A stretch of 27,247 bases of DNA from Baffinella frigidus (taxonomy: Eukaryota > Cryptophyceae > Cryptomonadales > Baffinellaceae): the NCBI GenBank assembly GCA_026770585.1, contig MU646409.1:323010-350256 (forward strand). Direction: 5' to 3'. Numbering within the stretch: position 1 is the stretch's first letter; every line of letters starts with the position of its first letter. The position numbers and the translations under genes are program-made. This document shows positions 1 through 9,994 of this stretch, piece after piece. Below the pieces are notes generated by a model. The model searched no databases, was not told the origin of the DNA, and saw only the letters and a program-made list of their open reading frames with translations.

Positions 1-760
1 ACCCTCAATTCTCAACCCTCAAACCTGAACTGTCAACACTAAACCCTGCAATCTTAACTTTCAACTCCCAACCCTTGACCCTCAACGCTCAACCTCACAT
101 ACCAAACCCTCAACCCAAAACGGCAAACCCTAAACGCTAAACTGTAAACTCCCAAGCTGTATTTTCCCCAACCCTCAACCCTCAAACATCAATCCTGAAC
201 CCCGAACCCTCAACCGCGAACCCTCAACCCTCAATCCTGAACCCTTACCCCTGAACACGCAACCCTAAACACTCATCCCTCAACCCTAAACACTCATCCC
301 TCATCCCTCAACCTTCAACCCTCCACCCTCTCAACTCTCAACCCTCAACCCTCAATCCTGTACCTCCAACCCTTAACCCTCAACCCTCAACCCTCAACCC
401 TCAATTCTCAGCCCTCAACCCTCAATTCTCAACCCTCAACCTACACCCCTCAACCCTCCACCCTCAACCCTCAACCCTCAACCCTGCACCCTGATCCCTC
501 ACAACCCTTAACCCTCTCAACCCTCAACCCTCTCAACCCTCAACCTTTAATCCTGAACCCTAAACCCTGAACTCTGAACCCTAAACCCTGCACCCTAAAC
601 CCTGCACCCTGAACCCTCAACTCTAAACCCTCAACCCTTAACCTGCAACTCTCAACCCTCGACCTTAATCCTTCAACCCTAAATCCTGAACCCTAAAACC
701 GAAACCCGAAACCCTAAACCCAAAACCACACACCCTAAACCCCCAAACCCTAAACCCTAG
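1..760 (+). repeat. Degenerate CCCTAAA/CCCTCAA telomere-like array inside an intron
   Basis: The whole stretch is built of 6-8 base variants such as CCCTCAA, CCCTAAA, CCCTGAA and CCCTTAA, all with the C-rich strand on the plus strand. It begins before the window and ends in CCCTAG at 755-760, which is the splice acceptor of the RING exon starting at 761. It therefore lies in the sense strand of an intron. The units are too diverged for an active telomere end and a gene follows directly, so I read it as an interstitial, decayed telomere-like repeat. Confidence 0.85.
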
Positions 761-1212
761 GTGCCCTGCGGCCACATGGCGCTCTGTAGGGACTGCGCAC
801 CCCACATCGGCAAGTCGCTCTCGTCCTGCCCGGTACACCCCCCCACTCGTGACCAACTCGAGCCATTGCTTGACCAGACTGGGCAGGTTTGGTACCGTGT
901 CCGGTGTGGTACCGGTATGGCAACTGAACTGGGCAGGCTGTGTAGAAGGAAACCCTCGATGCAGTCAACCGTCGCGGAACTCGGAGGGCCACGTGTCAGA
1001 GCACGATGCAGTGTCAATCGAACCTAGCCGGGAGCTTGAGCCGCCCCCCCTGCCCCCTGAACCTTGCGCCCCGCCTTCCGGATGTCGTTTCCTCGGAGGT
1101 GGAACTGAGCGCTAGCACCCGCTGTGGCATGCACCAACTCTCCACACCCCCTGGACAGGTCTGCAGCGTGGTTTCTACCGCGCCCTGCACCATCAAGGTG
1201 TTCCGCCCCTGA
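761..1212 (+). CDS. RING-finger protein (probable E3 ubiquitin ligase), last two exons
   Basis: Two exons, 761-832 and 1159-1212, join in phase 0 and end at TGA 1210-1212. The first reads V-PCGHMALCRDCA...SCP and the second begins VC and ends TIKVFRP. Together they give the second half of a C3HC4 RING finger (CGH..C..C...CPxC) close to the C-terminus, as in MUL1/IAP-type E3 ligases whose chain ends a few residues after the last CPxC pair. The first zinc-ligand cysteines must lie in an exon left of the window. RING domains recruit ubiquitin-loaded E2 enzymes; substrate and location cannot be told. The Cys-Gly-His pattern is not the RING-H2 pattern of HRD1, so it is probably not the ERAD ligase. 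The 326 bp intron has GT (833) and CAG (1156-1158). Confidence 0.78.
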
Positions 1213-2286
1213 TCGAATGAGGCTAGTGGGCCCCGCGAAGAGTCGTGAGTCGATGCCCATCATGAGACGATGTCTGGGAGTGAAGGGGCCCATGTACACA
1301 AGTATTGTCGCGCAAACAAGAGACCCAGCGCTGAGACACGAGATGACAATGTAATATAAAGTTGGAAGCCAGGGCCGATGCCACCCGCCCGATTCGGCAC
1401 TGCAAGAGCGCACGCATCGCGAGAACACGAAACTCGCATCCCCACCAGAACCATCTCAGGGGGGGACAAGGTTGGGCCTGCGTCAGGTGCAAACAGCGCC
1501 TCGGACCTTGGATCTTCTCCTGAAACACCACGACATTGCCCCTTGGTGGCTGGGGAGCGTGCTGCGGCCGTCCCAGGGGTCTATGTCCTGAGACGGGCTC
1601 ATGGATTCTGAGGCGGGCCTACCTTTTCATAAGCGGGCCTATCTCACGCCACCCCGAAAGCGGGCCCGACAGCGCCACGCACGCGCAGCTGCGGACAAGG
1701 GGTTCTAGGGAGAGCACGTGCCGTCAATCGATCGCCCCGCGGAATCGTTTCTTGCGAGGAGGCATCCAAGGCTGTCGGACCACGCGGAGGGATCCTTGGG
1801 ACGACGAGAGGTTCTCGGCAGCACACGCACAGACAGTCGCGCGCCCCGCGGAATATTTTGTTGCAAGGGGGCGTGAGAGGGCGACGGAGGCGGAGGGATC
1901 GCTGGGCGTGTTGCAATGAGGCGTGAGAGGGTGGCGGCGGCGCAGGGGGCGCGTCAAAGGTATGTGAGGGTGGCGGCGGCGGAGGGATTCTTGGGCTTGC
2001 ACACGAAGTACTCGGCAGCGAGGAGGAGCTGCGCGCTGTGCCCTGGTGCCACACCCTGCGGGGGATCGGGTCGCGGTGGGGTCAGCACTGAGCGCCTGTT
2101 TCAACAGAGCACGCAGGCAAGGGCTCTACGCGAGCGCGCCCCCCGAGGCGGGAGAGCCTGGCACCGCCCCGCCCCGAGGCGGGCCTGTCCTAGAATCTTG
2201 TCGCCCCGCGGCGGGCCCGTCCTAGAATCTTCTCGAAGTGAGGCTGGCCCGCCCGCAACAAGCATCTGGAGCGGCAGCGAGAGCGC
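1213..2286. other. Intergenic stretch, no gene recognised
   Basis: No exon with family resemblance was found on either strand. It holds several copies of a short GC-rich motif (GAGGCGGGCC and variants near 1611, 1635, 1660, 2175 and 2208), which recurs in introns of the large plus-strand gene. The 2160-2235 part has two near-repeats of a GGGCCYGTCCTAGAATCTT segment. It may hide the 3' exons of the minus-strand C2 gene, which I could not locate. Confidence 0.5.
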
Positions 2287-2322
2287 GGTATATATATATA
2301 TATATACACACATATATCTCTC

Positions 2323-2403
<81 letters not shown>

Positions 2404-2424
2404 ATCGATCTATCTATCTTTCTT

Positions 2425-2517
<93 letters not shown>
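2287..2517. repeat. (TA)n-(CTAT)n-(TA)n compound microsatellite
   Basis: A TA run at about 2288-2308 leads into roughly 190 bp of CTAT tetranucleotide with a few interruptions (CTTT, CGAT), closed by a second TA run at about 2506-2516. The open frame across it (repeating Leu-Ser-Ile-Tyr) is a repeat artefact. Confidence 0.95.
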
Positions 2518-2518
<1 letters not shown>

Positions 2519-2560
2519 AGAGATAAAGATAGCGAGACAGAGTGCGAGAGAGAGAGAGAC

Positions 2561-3920
2561 CTGGAGCGGCACGGGCGGCATCTCGCCGCGCCCATCCTGG
2601 CGACACAGATCGTGCATCCCCGGCGCAAGCTTGACCGACGAGCAGAGAGAGGAGAGCGGGAAGCGCACGAAGCCGAGGCGGTTGCTTCCGGTTGTCTGGG
2701 CGGTGCGCGTCAGAGAGCCCCACGCACTCTCCTCCCATAGCTCGATGAACAGGTCGTCCTGCCACACGGCACTTCGTTGATTCGTTGTCGCGGCTTGATA
2801 CGGGGGGGGGGGTTGGCTTGGTGGTTGGCGTGCGGTGTCAAACGAGAGAGAAAGGGAGGAGGCAGGGGGGATGAGGGGAGATTGGGGGGGGGTAGGGGGT
2901 GCACCATGGCCGGGTCGCGATCGATCGGGACAACAAATGTCTTGTCGAACCTGCACCAGTGGCATTGCATTTCATTGGATTGCGAGCATGCGATTTCGCG
3001 AGCATCAGATGCAGTGCGAGCATCAGGGTCATTGCGAGCAGTAGATGCTTGCCATTAGATGCATTCGATGCTTGCGAGTCCCGACAGACTGGATCCCACA
3101 GTGGAATGCAATTCCCCCTCTTCCTCTCTTCATCTCACACGTTCGATTTCACTTCCAAGGGTCCCATTTGACCAGATCGCAAGGAGGGTTTGCGTGCGAG
3201 TTTGTTTGACGAGGGTGTGTTGCTTCCGGAGCACGTTAAATGCAAACACGCGTGAGGGGTGTTGCGTGAGACCCCTACGCCGCCCGGCTGGACGCACGAG
3301 GATGCATGCGTGCGCGCTACAAACGAGACCTCACCGCCAGAGGACCCACCGGAGCTACGCACCAGGCCGCACCGAACCTTAACACACGCCCGTGGGTGCA
3401 ATCAAGGCTGTAGGTACACAGAGACGGGTGTGGTTTATGTACAAAAAAGGCCGTAGGTACAAAGACGGCCGCATGACCAAACACGGCAGTGGGTACCGGA
3501 GGGTGAGCGAGCCGCGCTGTGCGACGGTCGAGAATGAGTGGCGCACTTCACCCTTGCCCCCCCCCGCCCCCCTGGCCACTACCTGCACCTGCTCCGTGCG
3601 CCCCCCCCCTCTGTGTCAGACCTGTTTCAATCGCACCCTCCTCGATTTGAACAGGGGCAGTGGAAGCGAGAGCGGTTACCAACACCGGACTTCCGGGATT
3701 TCGTGAACAACCCACAAAGGGATAATCCATAGCCCTTACGGTAGGCAATGGGGACATGGGGGGGCTCCTACAGATAAGGTAACGGAAAGTCGGTCAGAAT
3801 CGGGCCGAAAATCTCAGCCCACCGAGTGGCTGGCGGGGGGGTTGAGAACCTTGCAGAAGTAGCCGGAGAGGCCAGCGAGATCGAAGCCGAGCGACGACGG
3901 GATGTTGTGTGCCGCCAGCA
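2561..3920 (-). CDS. C2-like domain exons
   Basis: Exon 3920-3850 (phase 1 entry) gives VLAAHNIPSSLGFDLAGLS then GYFCK, matching the start of C2 domains (V-x-A-x-N-L-P...D..G.SDPY.KV). Exon 3377-3330 gives VRCGLVRSSGGSSGGE in phase 0. A tentative exon 2940-2905 gives TFVVPIDRDPAM, like the KT-x-V...NP strand. Exon 2758-2561 (66 codons) gives DDLFIELWEE, then RLGFVRFPLSSL and PPVPLQ, matching the C2 half W-x-D-x-L-x-F-E-L-W-E...LG-x-x-x-I-P-L-S-x-L. The second calcium-ligand aspartate expected in SDPY is Gly (LSGYF), so calcium binding may be lost. Reading straight through the 3850 donor instead meets a stop at 3814-3816. Confidence 0.62.
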
Positions 3921-6900
3921 CTGACACCCACAGGTACCCCGACGGCTCCTGCTGTCAAGGCCTGCGTTACTTGTAGCGCTCATGGCCTGAGTCACTTATG
4001 GGGCTCACTTTTGGAGCCGCAGCGCTGCGAGCACCGATACCAACAGGTACCCGCACGGCTCCTGCATTCATCAAGCACCATCCGCCTTCTCATTCAGTTT
4101 CCACGCCCCCAAAGCCAGTTAGTTTCGCTTCCCCCCAAATCGCGGTGAACTTCGACTGCTTGGATGACGGAAGTTCAAAAGAAGTAGGGTTGAGGGTATG
4201 GACACGTCCGGCGCACGCACCCCCTCAACAACCTCACACTACGACTAGAACAGAGTGTGGACTAGCGGGTGCTCGAGCGGGAGGAGCAAGAGGGGTGCGG
4301 GTGGAGGTGTCGCAGGGAGAGGCGAGATGCTGCCGCTGGGGAAGGTGGTTCAGGGTTAACCTACCCCTCAACCCATCAACCACTAGCATGTGCTGCGGCT
4401 GGAGGTGGTGATTGAGGGGTGCTGGGGCGGGAGGAGCGACCGGTGCGCGGGTGGAGGGTTCGACGAAAGGGCGGAGATGCTGCTGCTGGACCAGCTGCCG
4501 CAGCCTGTTGTTCTCCTGCTCACGCGGAAAGCCGAGGTGTATTCAGTTCATGTACACCACCGTTTTACGCCAGGGAGGGAGGTAGGCCGAGACGCAAGGG
4601 CGCTAGCAGCGCGTGACCACCGGTCGGTCCTAGCTTGTGAGCACCCAGTGGTGTTTCTCGCCAGCACCCACCACGCCGGTCAGCTACACCCCACCCCCTT
4701 TCAGAAACCGGACAAATATCCCGCTGGGCAGTGTTGGGTGTGCTGGGCAGGGAGACTCCTCTGTATGACTGGTGGCTAGTCTACGAAGGTTTGTCAGCAG
4801 GACGATACCTCAATAGGGCAGGCTTGGTTCCAGGGAACGGTGGGGACTTTCGAATCGGACTCCGTTTTTTGGGCAGTGAAGTCGGTGCTGGAACACAAGG
4901 GTGCTCACTCGGTTCCACGCGTTGTCATCAGTTCATCGTGTGGAACGTATCAAAGCAAAAGTGGAACCTCCGTCAACTTAAGTAACGGTGGATGCATGTC
5001 CTCTCGCAGGGCCCAACGCACCTCCTCGAGCTGGTGGAGGCGGGCAGCCTTCTCGTCCGTGGCTACAGGCGCCTCCTGCGCCCCCGCGTGTTCAGGCCAG
5101 ACGTGTGCGTGACGCGGAGCGCGCCCGTTGCCTGCTGCCCGCGGTCGCATGTGGCCAAGTGCAGGGCAGGTTCGATGCGTCTCTCAAAAAACATCGCGCG
5201 CGAGACTCCACATTCAATCATTTCGTGGAGGAGGGTTTGGGAGTGTCAGCAGCAGCAGGCGCGCGGGGGCTTCCATTCATGACACAGGCTTGCAACTCAC
5301 TAACTCCGCCCCTCGTCGCATCCAAGACGTGACGAATTGGTACCCCACACCCGGGAAAGCAAGGCTCGGCACTCTGGCGAGCGCGGATCGACTAGGGTGA
5401 GGGCAGGAACTTGCCTGGCGGAAAGGGGCTGGGGGCGGCGAAGCGGCGGGCTGCTCTGGAGCAGGAGCGCGCTGGGGCTGTTGCTCCTCCTGCGCGTATT
5501 CCACCGTTACTTACGTGAACGGAGGTACCGCTTTTGCTTTAAGAAGTCCCACTCTCGGCTTTTTCCACGGTGGGCAGCGTTCTTGAACGTTGCGCTTGAG
5601 AGGCTCGTGTGTGTGTACCAAGGGGGGTGGATGGCTAAAACGTCCTGTTAAACATCACCTGGTTTGTCAAGTATCGTTCCAACGAGCGTGGCGAGCGGGT
5701 CTTAATCTCATTCGACACCCATGGACCCTGCGAAGTCCTACGCGTGGACACACCCAGCAGCCACAAGAGAACCCGCCTGCAACTTTGCGGAGAAGTTTCG
5801 AGTGCAGAGCTGAGGGTGCAAGCTCACCACACGTACTCCTAGAAATCAACAGCTGTGAGTGTCTTGTCGCGTGAGCACCAAAATCATGCCTGCAAACAGG
5901 CCCGAGTGGGTTTAGGGCTTGGGCAAGAGCGGCCCTTGCTGAAACCAACGTTGCGTGGCCACGTGCACTCTCAACGAGCTCGAACCGGTGGGGGCCTCGT
6001 GCTCACCTCTTGAGCGATAAGGGCGCGGTAGCTCTGGCGCGTTGGCGCGTCCACGTCGCGCCCCATCTGTCCCCAGCCACCAGGCTTACTGTCAGCTTCA
6101 GTGCGTCCGTGCTCCAGGCGTTGTGTCCGTGCCCAAGAGTGTCAGCTCCCGTGCGACCGTGCCAAAAAGTGGTGTGCGAAAGTGTACTGCTCATACGTGC
6201 TTATGATCCTTGATCAGTGGCGATCACTGATCCGTGGTGACTGGTCCGCGGCAGCTCCAGGGAATCATAGGGTCACGGACTGAACACCGGGTAGTTGAGC
6301 CCACGGTATTCACTACGGTAGGTCGTAGGGGCCTAGTGCGGCTCAAAACCGGGCTTAGGGTCACTGCGGCCTACCGTAGTCAATCCCGTATGCAAAACTA
6401 ACCGGTCCGTTATCCTATTAGGATGGTGAGGGGAGAGACCTCCTGGAGATCTTGGACTCGCACCAGGACCACCGTCTTCATCATCGAGACGTCCTGCCAT
6501 GGGGAGCCGCATCTGAGTGTAAAGCGCAACGATCCGAGTGTAAAGCGCGAAACCCCGAGTGTAAAGCGAAAAGGTGCAAACGGCTCCATCAGCTCCGAGC
6601 TTCAGCAGCCGCGCGTCACCTCTACTAACCAATTTTACTGACCAACTCTCCTGGCCAACTCTAGTGACCAACATTAGCGCGGCCACCTTCAGGAGCGCGT
6701 GCGGCGCGCGGGTGCCAAAAAACATAACAGGTTATGGTCAGAAATAACCTGTTTGTACAGGCGGGGGACGCGTACCACCGGACCACCATCATGTTTGAAA
6801 CAACGAGTGTCGATCCGCACCCTCGTGCTGTGCCACGGGACACATCCTAGCTTTGTCTAACTCGGGTTGACTTGACTGACCGTGTCCACTCCACACGTTC

Positions 6901-8833
6901 ACGGACGTACACAAAGCTTCCCGGGGAATTGACGTCCAGGCTCGTCATATTGACGAGACTTAACCGTGTGAGGCAGAAATCGACATCCGATCCTCTGCAA
7001 GATGACCAAGAGGAGCGTGGCTGGTCTCAGGAAGACTCCCACGACACTTGACCACTCAGGCTTCCAGTTACAACGGCTGCCCAGATCAGGTATCGTCCGG
7101 GTACACACCTGCCGAGTTTAGTCAACATTCGCGGGACGCTCGCCTGTCTGCCGGGCGTGCTTTCACCCACGTGCACAACCAACGGCAGTCCCACGACCTC
7201 CGTTTTCTGGTACTAATTCCTCCTGGGTGGGGCAGCGTCCTGCTCGAAAAGCTGCATGGGTCGTTCACGAGCAAGGTGCCAATGCGGGAGAGGGTGCGTA
7301 CCAGGAGCGCGCGCACGCATTCCTCCGCCGAACTCCAAGTCGCAAATAATCAAGGCCGTCTCACACTCTCAATGCAATTAAGACAGTAGGGGCCAATACG
7401 GGGGAGGGTGTGCACCAGGGGGGCGGCAGGGGGGTGGTGAAGACGGGGGCGGGTATGCACCAAGGGGGCGCCAGGTGCCGCGTGTTCGACGCCTTCGAGG
7501 GTGCGCACCAGAAGCACCACCTGCTTCCGCCGAGGCATCAATGCCAGGTGTGGTGTTGGCTACCGCGCAAGAGATCAATGCCAGGTACGCCATGCACGCC
7601 ACTGCCGTGGTCGGAAAATGCATCAAAACCCAAAGGCTAGCGACCAACGGATGGAGCTTGCAGCTAGGCAATGCACGAATTACACAGGTCTAGCTGGGCA
7701 ACGCACGAACTCCGAAAGTCTAGCAAGGGTTCAAACTCAGCACACATGTCAAGCTGGCATAGACACGCCAGATGCATCCATCGCCATCCAGACAGAGCAG
7801 CGGCGAACAGACAGTGTCAACGTTTGACAGGAGGGCATGGGGGGACCGCGGTGCCGGGGACGCCATTGAGCTGGAAGCGAGTCTGGTCCACGCTCTGGTT
7901 CGCGCACTCCTTCCCGTTGATTGACATGATTGTGTCGCCCACTCGCACCTGGAAACGGCTCGATTTGTGAAAAGTGCATGTTTGAACAAAGTTGTGAAAA
8001 AAACGCAAGAGTGCGAGAGCCATGTGGGTGTGTTTGGAGAGGTTTGAGAGCGAACTCGCAGTGCATTCGTTGACACGCCTCCTCGCAACGAGCACGCCGC
8101 TGGCAGCAACGCCAACCAAATCCCCAAGGCCAAATGCCTTTCCCCAGAGTTCAAACAAGTACATTCAAGATTTGAGACCCGGAGCGGTCTATCGAGTTCC
8201 TGGGTAAATTTCCCGACTTTGTACAACGGGGGTATCCCGAGGAGGGCGACATCCAAAGATTAAGTCAACTGGCAACGTTTGAAGTTGGGCGGGGAGGGCA
8301 CCTGGCCGCTGCGCGCTGCCGCGCCGTCCTGCGCGAGCTGCACGATCTGCACACCATCCGGGACTATGTGGAAGTAGATCCCAACCTGTTCCCCACCCGT
8401 TGCACGTCAGGGTGCTGAGCCGACGATTGGAAGCGTGCATAAAAGTGGATTGCCGGGCAGGGTGGAGAGGTGATCAGGTCGATGGGCAGAGCCGACCATA
8501 GCCGGACAGGGTAGGTCGTTGCAGGTCGGTGGTCAGAGCCGACCGTAGGCATACAGGGTGCAAGGCCAGCCGGAGTGCACCACTTTGCAACGCAACAACC
8601 GTCCACCATTCCGAGTGCGTCCTAGCTAGTCTTCCTACGCAGTTGAAGTTGACGACCACAGGGGTGAGGGCAACCTTGCCAGTTGAAGACGGGGGTGGAG
8701 CACGTCCATCCGGGAACTGCGGTGGTGGCACCCACCCCCTTCCCTCCGCGTATTTGGGAGAGGGTGCTGGCGGCTGCGATTGTTCGCCGAAGACTCCCAG
8801 CAGCGAGTGGGCCAGCACCTCCGATCCGTACAA
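2561..8833 (-). CDS. PDZ - coiled coil - C2 domain protein (split gene, ends unresolved)
   Basis: Minus-strand exon model in reading order: 8833-8675, 8385-8302, 7948-7847, 6493-6440, 6066-6007, 5489-5415, 5075-5022, 4515-4365, 3920-3850, 3377-3330, (2940-2905 tentative) and 2758-2561. All junctions used are phase 0 except 4365/3920, which is phase 1 on both sides. The protein would carry a PDZ domain near its N-terminus, then Pro/Gln-rich and coiled-coil segments, then a C2-like fold. PDZ domains bind C-terminal peptides and C2 domains usually bind membranes or partners, so a membrane-linked scaffold is a fair inference; I do not recognise the specific family. A possible first exon is ATG 9205 to 9185 (seven codons, donor GTTCGT). 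The 3' end lies below 2561 and was not found. The PDZ and C2 parts could be two genes, but no stop separates them in the model. Confidence 0.6.
4263..4335 (-). pseudogene. Diverged, in-frame copy of the coiled-coil/proline exon
   Basis: About 73 bp resembling the 4384-4484 part of the neighbouring exon: RQHLASPCDTSTRTPLAPPA against QQHLRPFVEPSTRAPVAPPA, in the same frame. It keeps a good acceptor (ACCTTCCCCAG, phase 0 entry) and a weak donor (A|GTCCAC, phase 1 exit). It could be an alternative extra exon if the preceding exon ends at 4384 (CTA|GTGGTT, phase 0), or a decaying tandem duplicate within the intron. Confidence 0.5.
4365..6493 (-). CDS. Linker and coiled-coil exons of the PDZ/C2 gene
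   Basis: Five short exons, all linking in phase 0 on entry: 6493-6440 (TVVLVRVQDLQE); 6066-6007 (MGRDVDAPTRQSYRALIAQE, perfect GTGAGC donor); 5489-5415 (Pro/Gln/Ala-rich, EEQQPQRAPAPEQPAASP..., ending FRQ); 5075-5022 (DEKAARLHQLEE); and 4515-4365 (ENNRLRQLVQQQHLRP, then Pro-rich, ending in hydrophobic HMLVVDGLR). The last two give heptad-like leucines typical of a short coiled coil. Exon 5489-5415 ends CAG|GCAAGT, a GC-type donor. The exit of 4515-4365 uses GGG|GTAGGT in phase 1, and its end could form the first strand of the C2 fold. Confidence 0.55.
6515..6576. repeat. Three tandem copies of GAGTGTAAAGCG at a 3' splice region
   Basis: On the plus strand CTGAGTGTAAAGCGCAACGATC is followed by two further GAGTGTAAAGCG copies with about 20 base spacing. 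On the minus strand this is CGCTTTACACTC three times, the last ending TTTACACTCAG about 20 bases before the CAG|GAC acceptor of the exon at 6493. It looks like a multiplied 3' splice/branch-region segment. Confidence 0.7.
7278..7520. repeat. Degenerate tandem repeat GGGAGGGTGYRCACCAGGGGGCG
   Basis: Four loosely spaced copies of a GCCAATRCGGGAGAGGGTGYGYACCAGG-like unit occur near 7276, 7391, 7445 and 7495. They lie in the 1.35 kb intron (minus strand) between exons 7847 and 6493. No coding sense was seen in this intron. Confidence 0.55.
7847..8385 (-). CDS. PDZ domain, two exons (8385-8302 and 7948-7847)
   Basis: Exon 8385-8302 gives VGIYFHIVPDGVQIV followed by DGAAARSGQ; exon 7948-7847 continues VRVGDTIMSINGKE and ends LNGVPGTA. 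This is the PDZ order: a GI-x-F carboxylate-loop-like start, a V-x-x-L...DGxAxxSG strand-helix segment, then VGDxIxxINGxxC and G-x-PGT. Acceptors are GAACAG and TTCCAG, donors CAG|GTGCCC and GCG|GTCCCC, both phase 0. The usual GLGF loop seems to be VGIYF here. The next exon in phase (6493-6440, DVSMMKTVVLVRVQDLQE) may supply the last strand. Confidence 0.8.
8455..8565. repeat. Tandem duplication GGTCRGTGGKCAGAGCCGACC
   Basis: Two related segments of about 50 bp, both containing CAGAGCCGACC, then a TAG(G/C)C element, then ACAGGGT, at about 8474-8515 and 8523-8560. They lie in the minus-strand intron between exons 8675 and 8385. Confidence 0.6.
8675..8833 (-). CDS. N-terminal exon of the PDZ/C2 gene
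   Basis: Fifty-three codons in phase 0, acceptor TCTTCAG at 8834 and up, donor AAG|GTTGCC at 8675. It begins LYGSEVLAHSLLGVFGEQ and continues Pro/Gln/Gly-rich (PPAPSP, WVPPPQFPDG, APPPSSTGK). No domain is recognised; it looks like a disordered linker before the PDZ domain. The seven-codon candidate first exon at 9205-9185 would join it in phase 0, but that start is weakly supported. Confidence 0.5.
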
Positions 8834-9130
8834 CTGAAGATGCGGGCAGCGGGAGGCGGTTATATGCAGGGCATGTATGGGGAGGCTGGATGCCACTAGA
8901 TCGGCGTAACGCGCCGCAGGGGGAGACCCCGACTTGAGAAGCCGTGCATTTTCACCAACCTTGGAAATCCCACCTGCGAAGTGGCCACACCACACCATCC
9001 TGGGATACAATTGGATGGGGGAGAGGGCCTGGCGATGTACATTCTTCCCTGCAGGAGCAGGCTGGCGAGTGTCGGAGATGGACATGGCGTCTCCACTTCC
9101 CTCGCCACCGGAACAAAAATCAGGGTTGGC

Positions 9131-9175
9131 GGAGACGGACGGAGACGGACGGCAGATTTTCGTCTCCGTCTCCGG
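9131..9175. repeat. Hairpin-forming GGAGACGG / CGTCTCCGTCTCC element, copy 1
   Basis: GGAGACGGACGGAGACGG is followed after a short GCAGATTTT spacer by CGTCTCCGTCTCCGG, giving an inverted repeat able to fold on itself. A related copy lies at 9671-9745. It may be the core of a small inverted-repeat element. Confidence 0.7.
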
Positions 9176-9580
9176 CCCACGAACCTGCCTTTCAAACAGC
9201 GTCATTAGCAAGACTGGGGGTAGTGTGTTTCTGGGAACGGGAACAGAGGCCTCGTTCCCCGATCGGGAGCAGCGGAATCTGGGACTACCAGTTACCAGTG
9301 TTACCGCGGTAACAGGGCACCAGGACCTCTACTACGTTGTTACCAGATCCTCTGGGGCAACAGGGCCCCAGGAAAACCAGGTGACCTCCTCCCCACGCTG
9401 CGACTCCCCTTCCCGGTCTCGCCCCCACCCTTGGGCTGCAATATCTCTATTTTACTGGCTCCTGAATCCGAGGCGCCAGGAGGGAGATCGAGAGGGAGGG
9501 GTGAGGCAGGGGGTGGTGCTACGTGTACTGTATCCGTACACCGTCGCATGAGTCAGGTGTCCCTTCGTTTGTCAGCACAC

Positions 9581-9612
9581 AGCCAGTCAGCCAGCCAGCC
9601 AGCCAGCCAATC
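9581..9612. repeat. (CCAG)n microsatellite
   Basis: CAGCCAGTCAGCCAGCCAGCCAGCCAGCCAA lies in the presumed divergent intergenic region. Confidence 0.9.
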
Positions 9613-9670
9613 GCAGTGAAGTTGGGGAGAAGGTGCCAGCAGTTGAGGGGAAAGTCCTGCCCTATCTTTG

Positions 9671-9790
9671 TCTGGGGACGGAGACGGACAGCGGAGACCT
9701 TCGCTGATTCTGGTTTCCGCTCCAGATTTTCGTCTCCGTCTCCGCTCGTTTCCGTCTCCGCCCGAGACAACTCTCGTCTCCGCGAACCCA
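9671..9790. repeat. Hairpin-forming GGAGACGG / CGTCTCC element, copy 2
   Basis: GGGGACGGAGACGGACAGCGGAGACC is followed by GATTTTCGTCTCCGTCTCCG, then further CGTTTCCGTCTCCG and CTCGTCTCCGCG units. It shares the CAGATTTTCGTCTCCGTCTCCG block with copy 1 about 560 bp away. Confidence 0.7.
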
Positions 9791-9994
9791 CAAAATTCCT
9801 CGGTACGTCTTAAGTCAACTAATTCCAACCAGTGTCTACTTCTGCTCAAACTATTTGGCGAATTTGGGAGCAAAGTTGCCAAAGTTGACAGTTCCAGTGG
9901 TTTCAGTGGGCAGGCGGCGACGTCCTTGTTAACTCCACATCCCTCTCTTGTTGGACACGTCTGATCACTTCTCACCCGTGGCGGACCCGCAGCG

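Larger units (their letters stand above)
9206..9994. promoter_or_regulatory. Probable divergent promoter region
   Basis: This is the stretch between the candidate start of the minus-strand PDZ/C2 gene (9205, weak) and the ATG of the MRH-LamG-SEL1L gene (9995). No exon was recognised on either strand. I see no clear TATA box or known operator. It contains part of the GGAGACGG elements and the CCAG microsatellite. The promoter role is inferred from layout only. Confidence 0.35.

Noticed and set aside
1-760. True chromosome end
   Set aside because: Units are heavily diverged, two similar arrays lie deep inside the window, and a coding exon is spliced directly to this one.
761-1212. HRD1 ligase as neighbour of SEL1L
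   Set aside because: The RING is a Cys-Gly-His C3HC4 type ending the protein, not the RING-H2 followed by a long tail found in HRD1.
1916-2740. Long plus-strand open frame of 274 codons
   Set aside because: Its core is the CTAT microsatellite read as Leu-Ser-Ile-Tyr repeats; the real signal here is the minus-strand C2 exon at 2561-2758.
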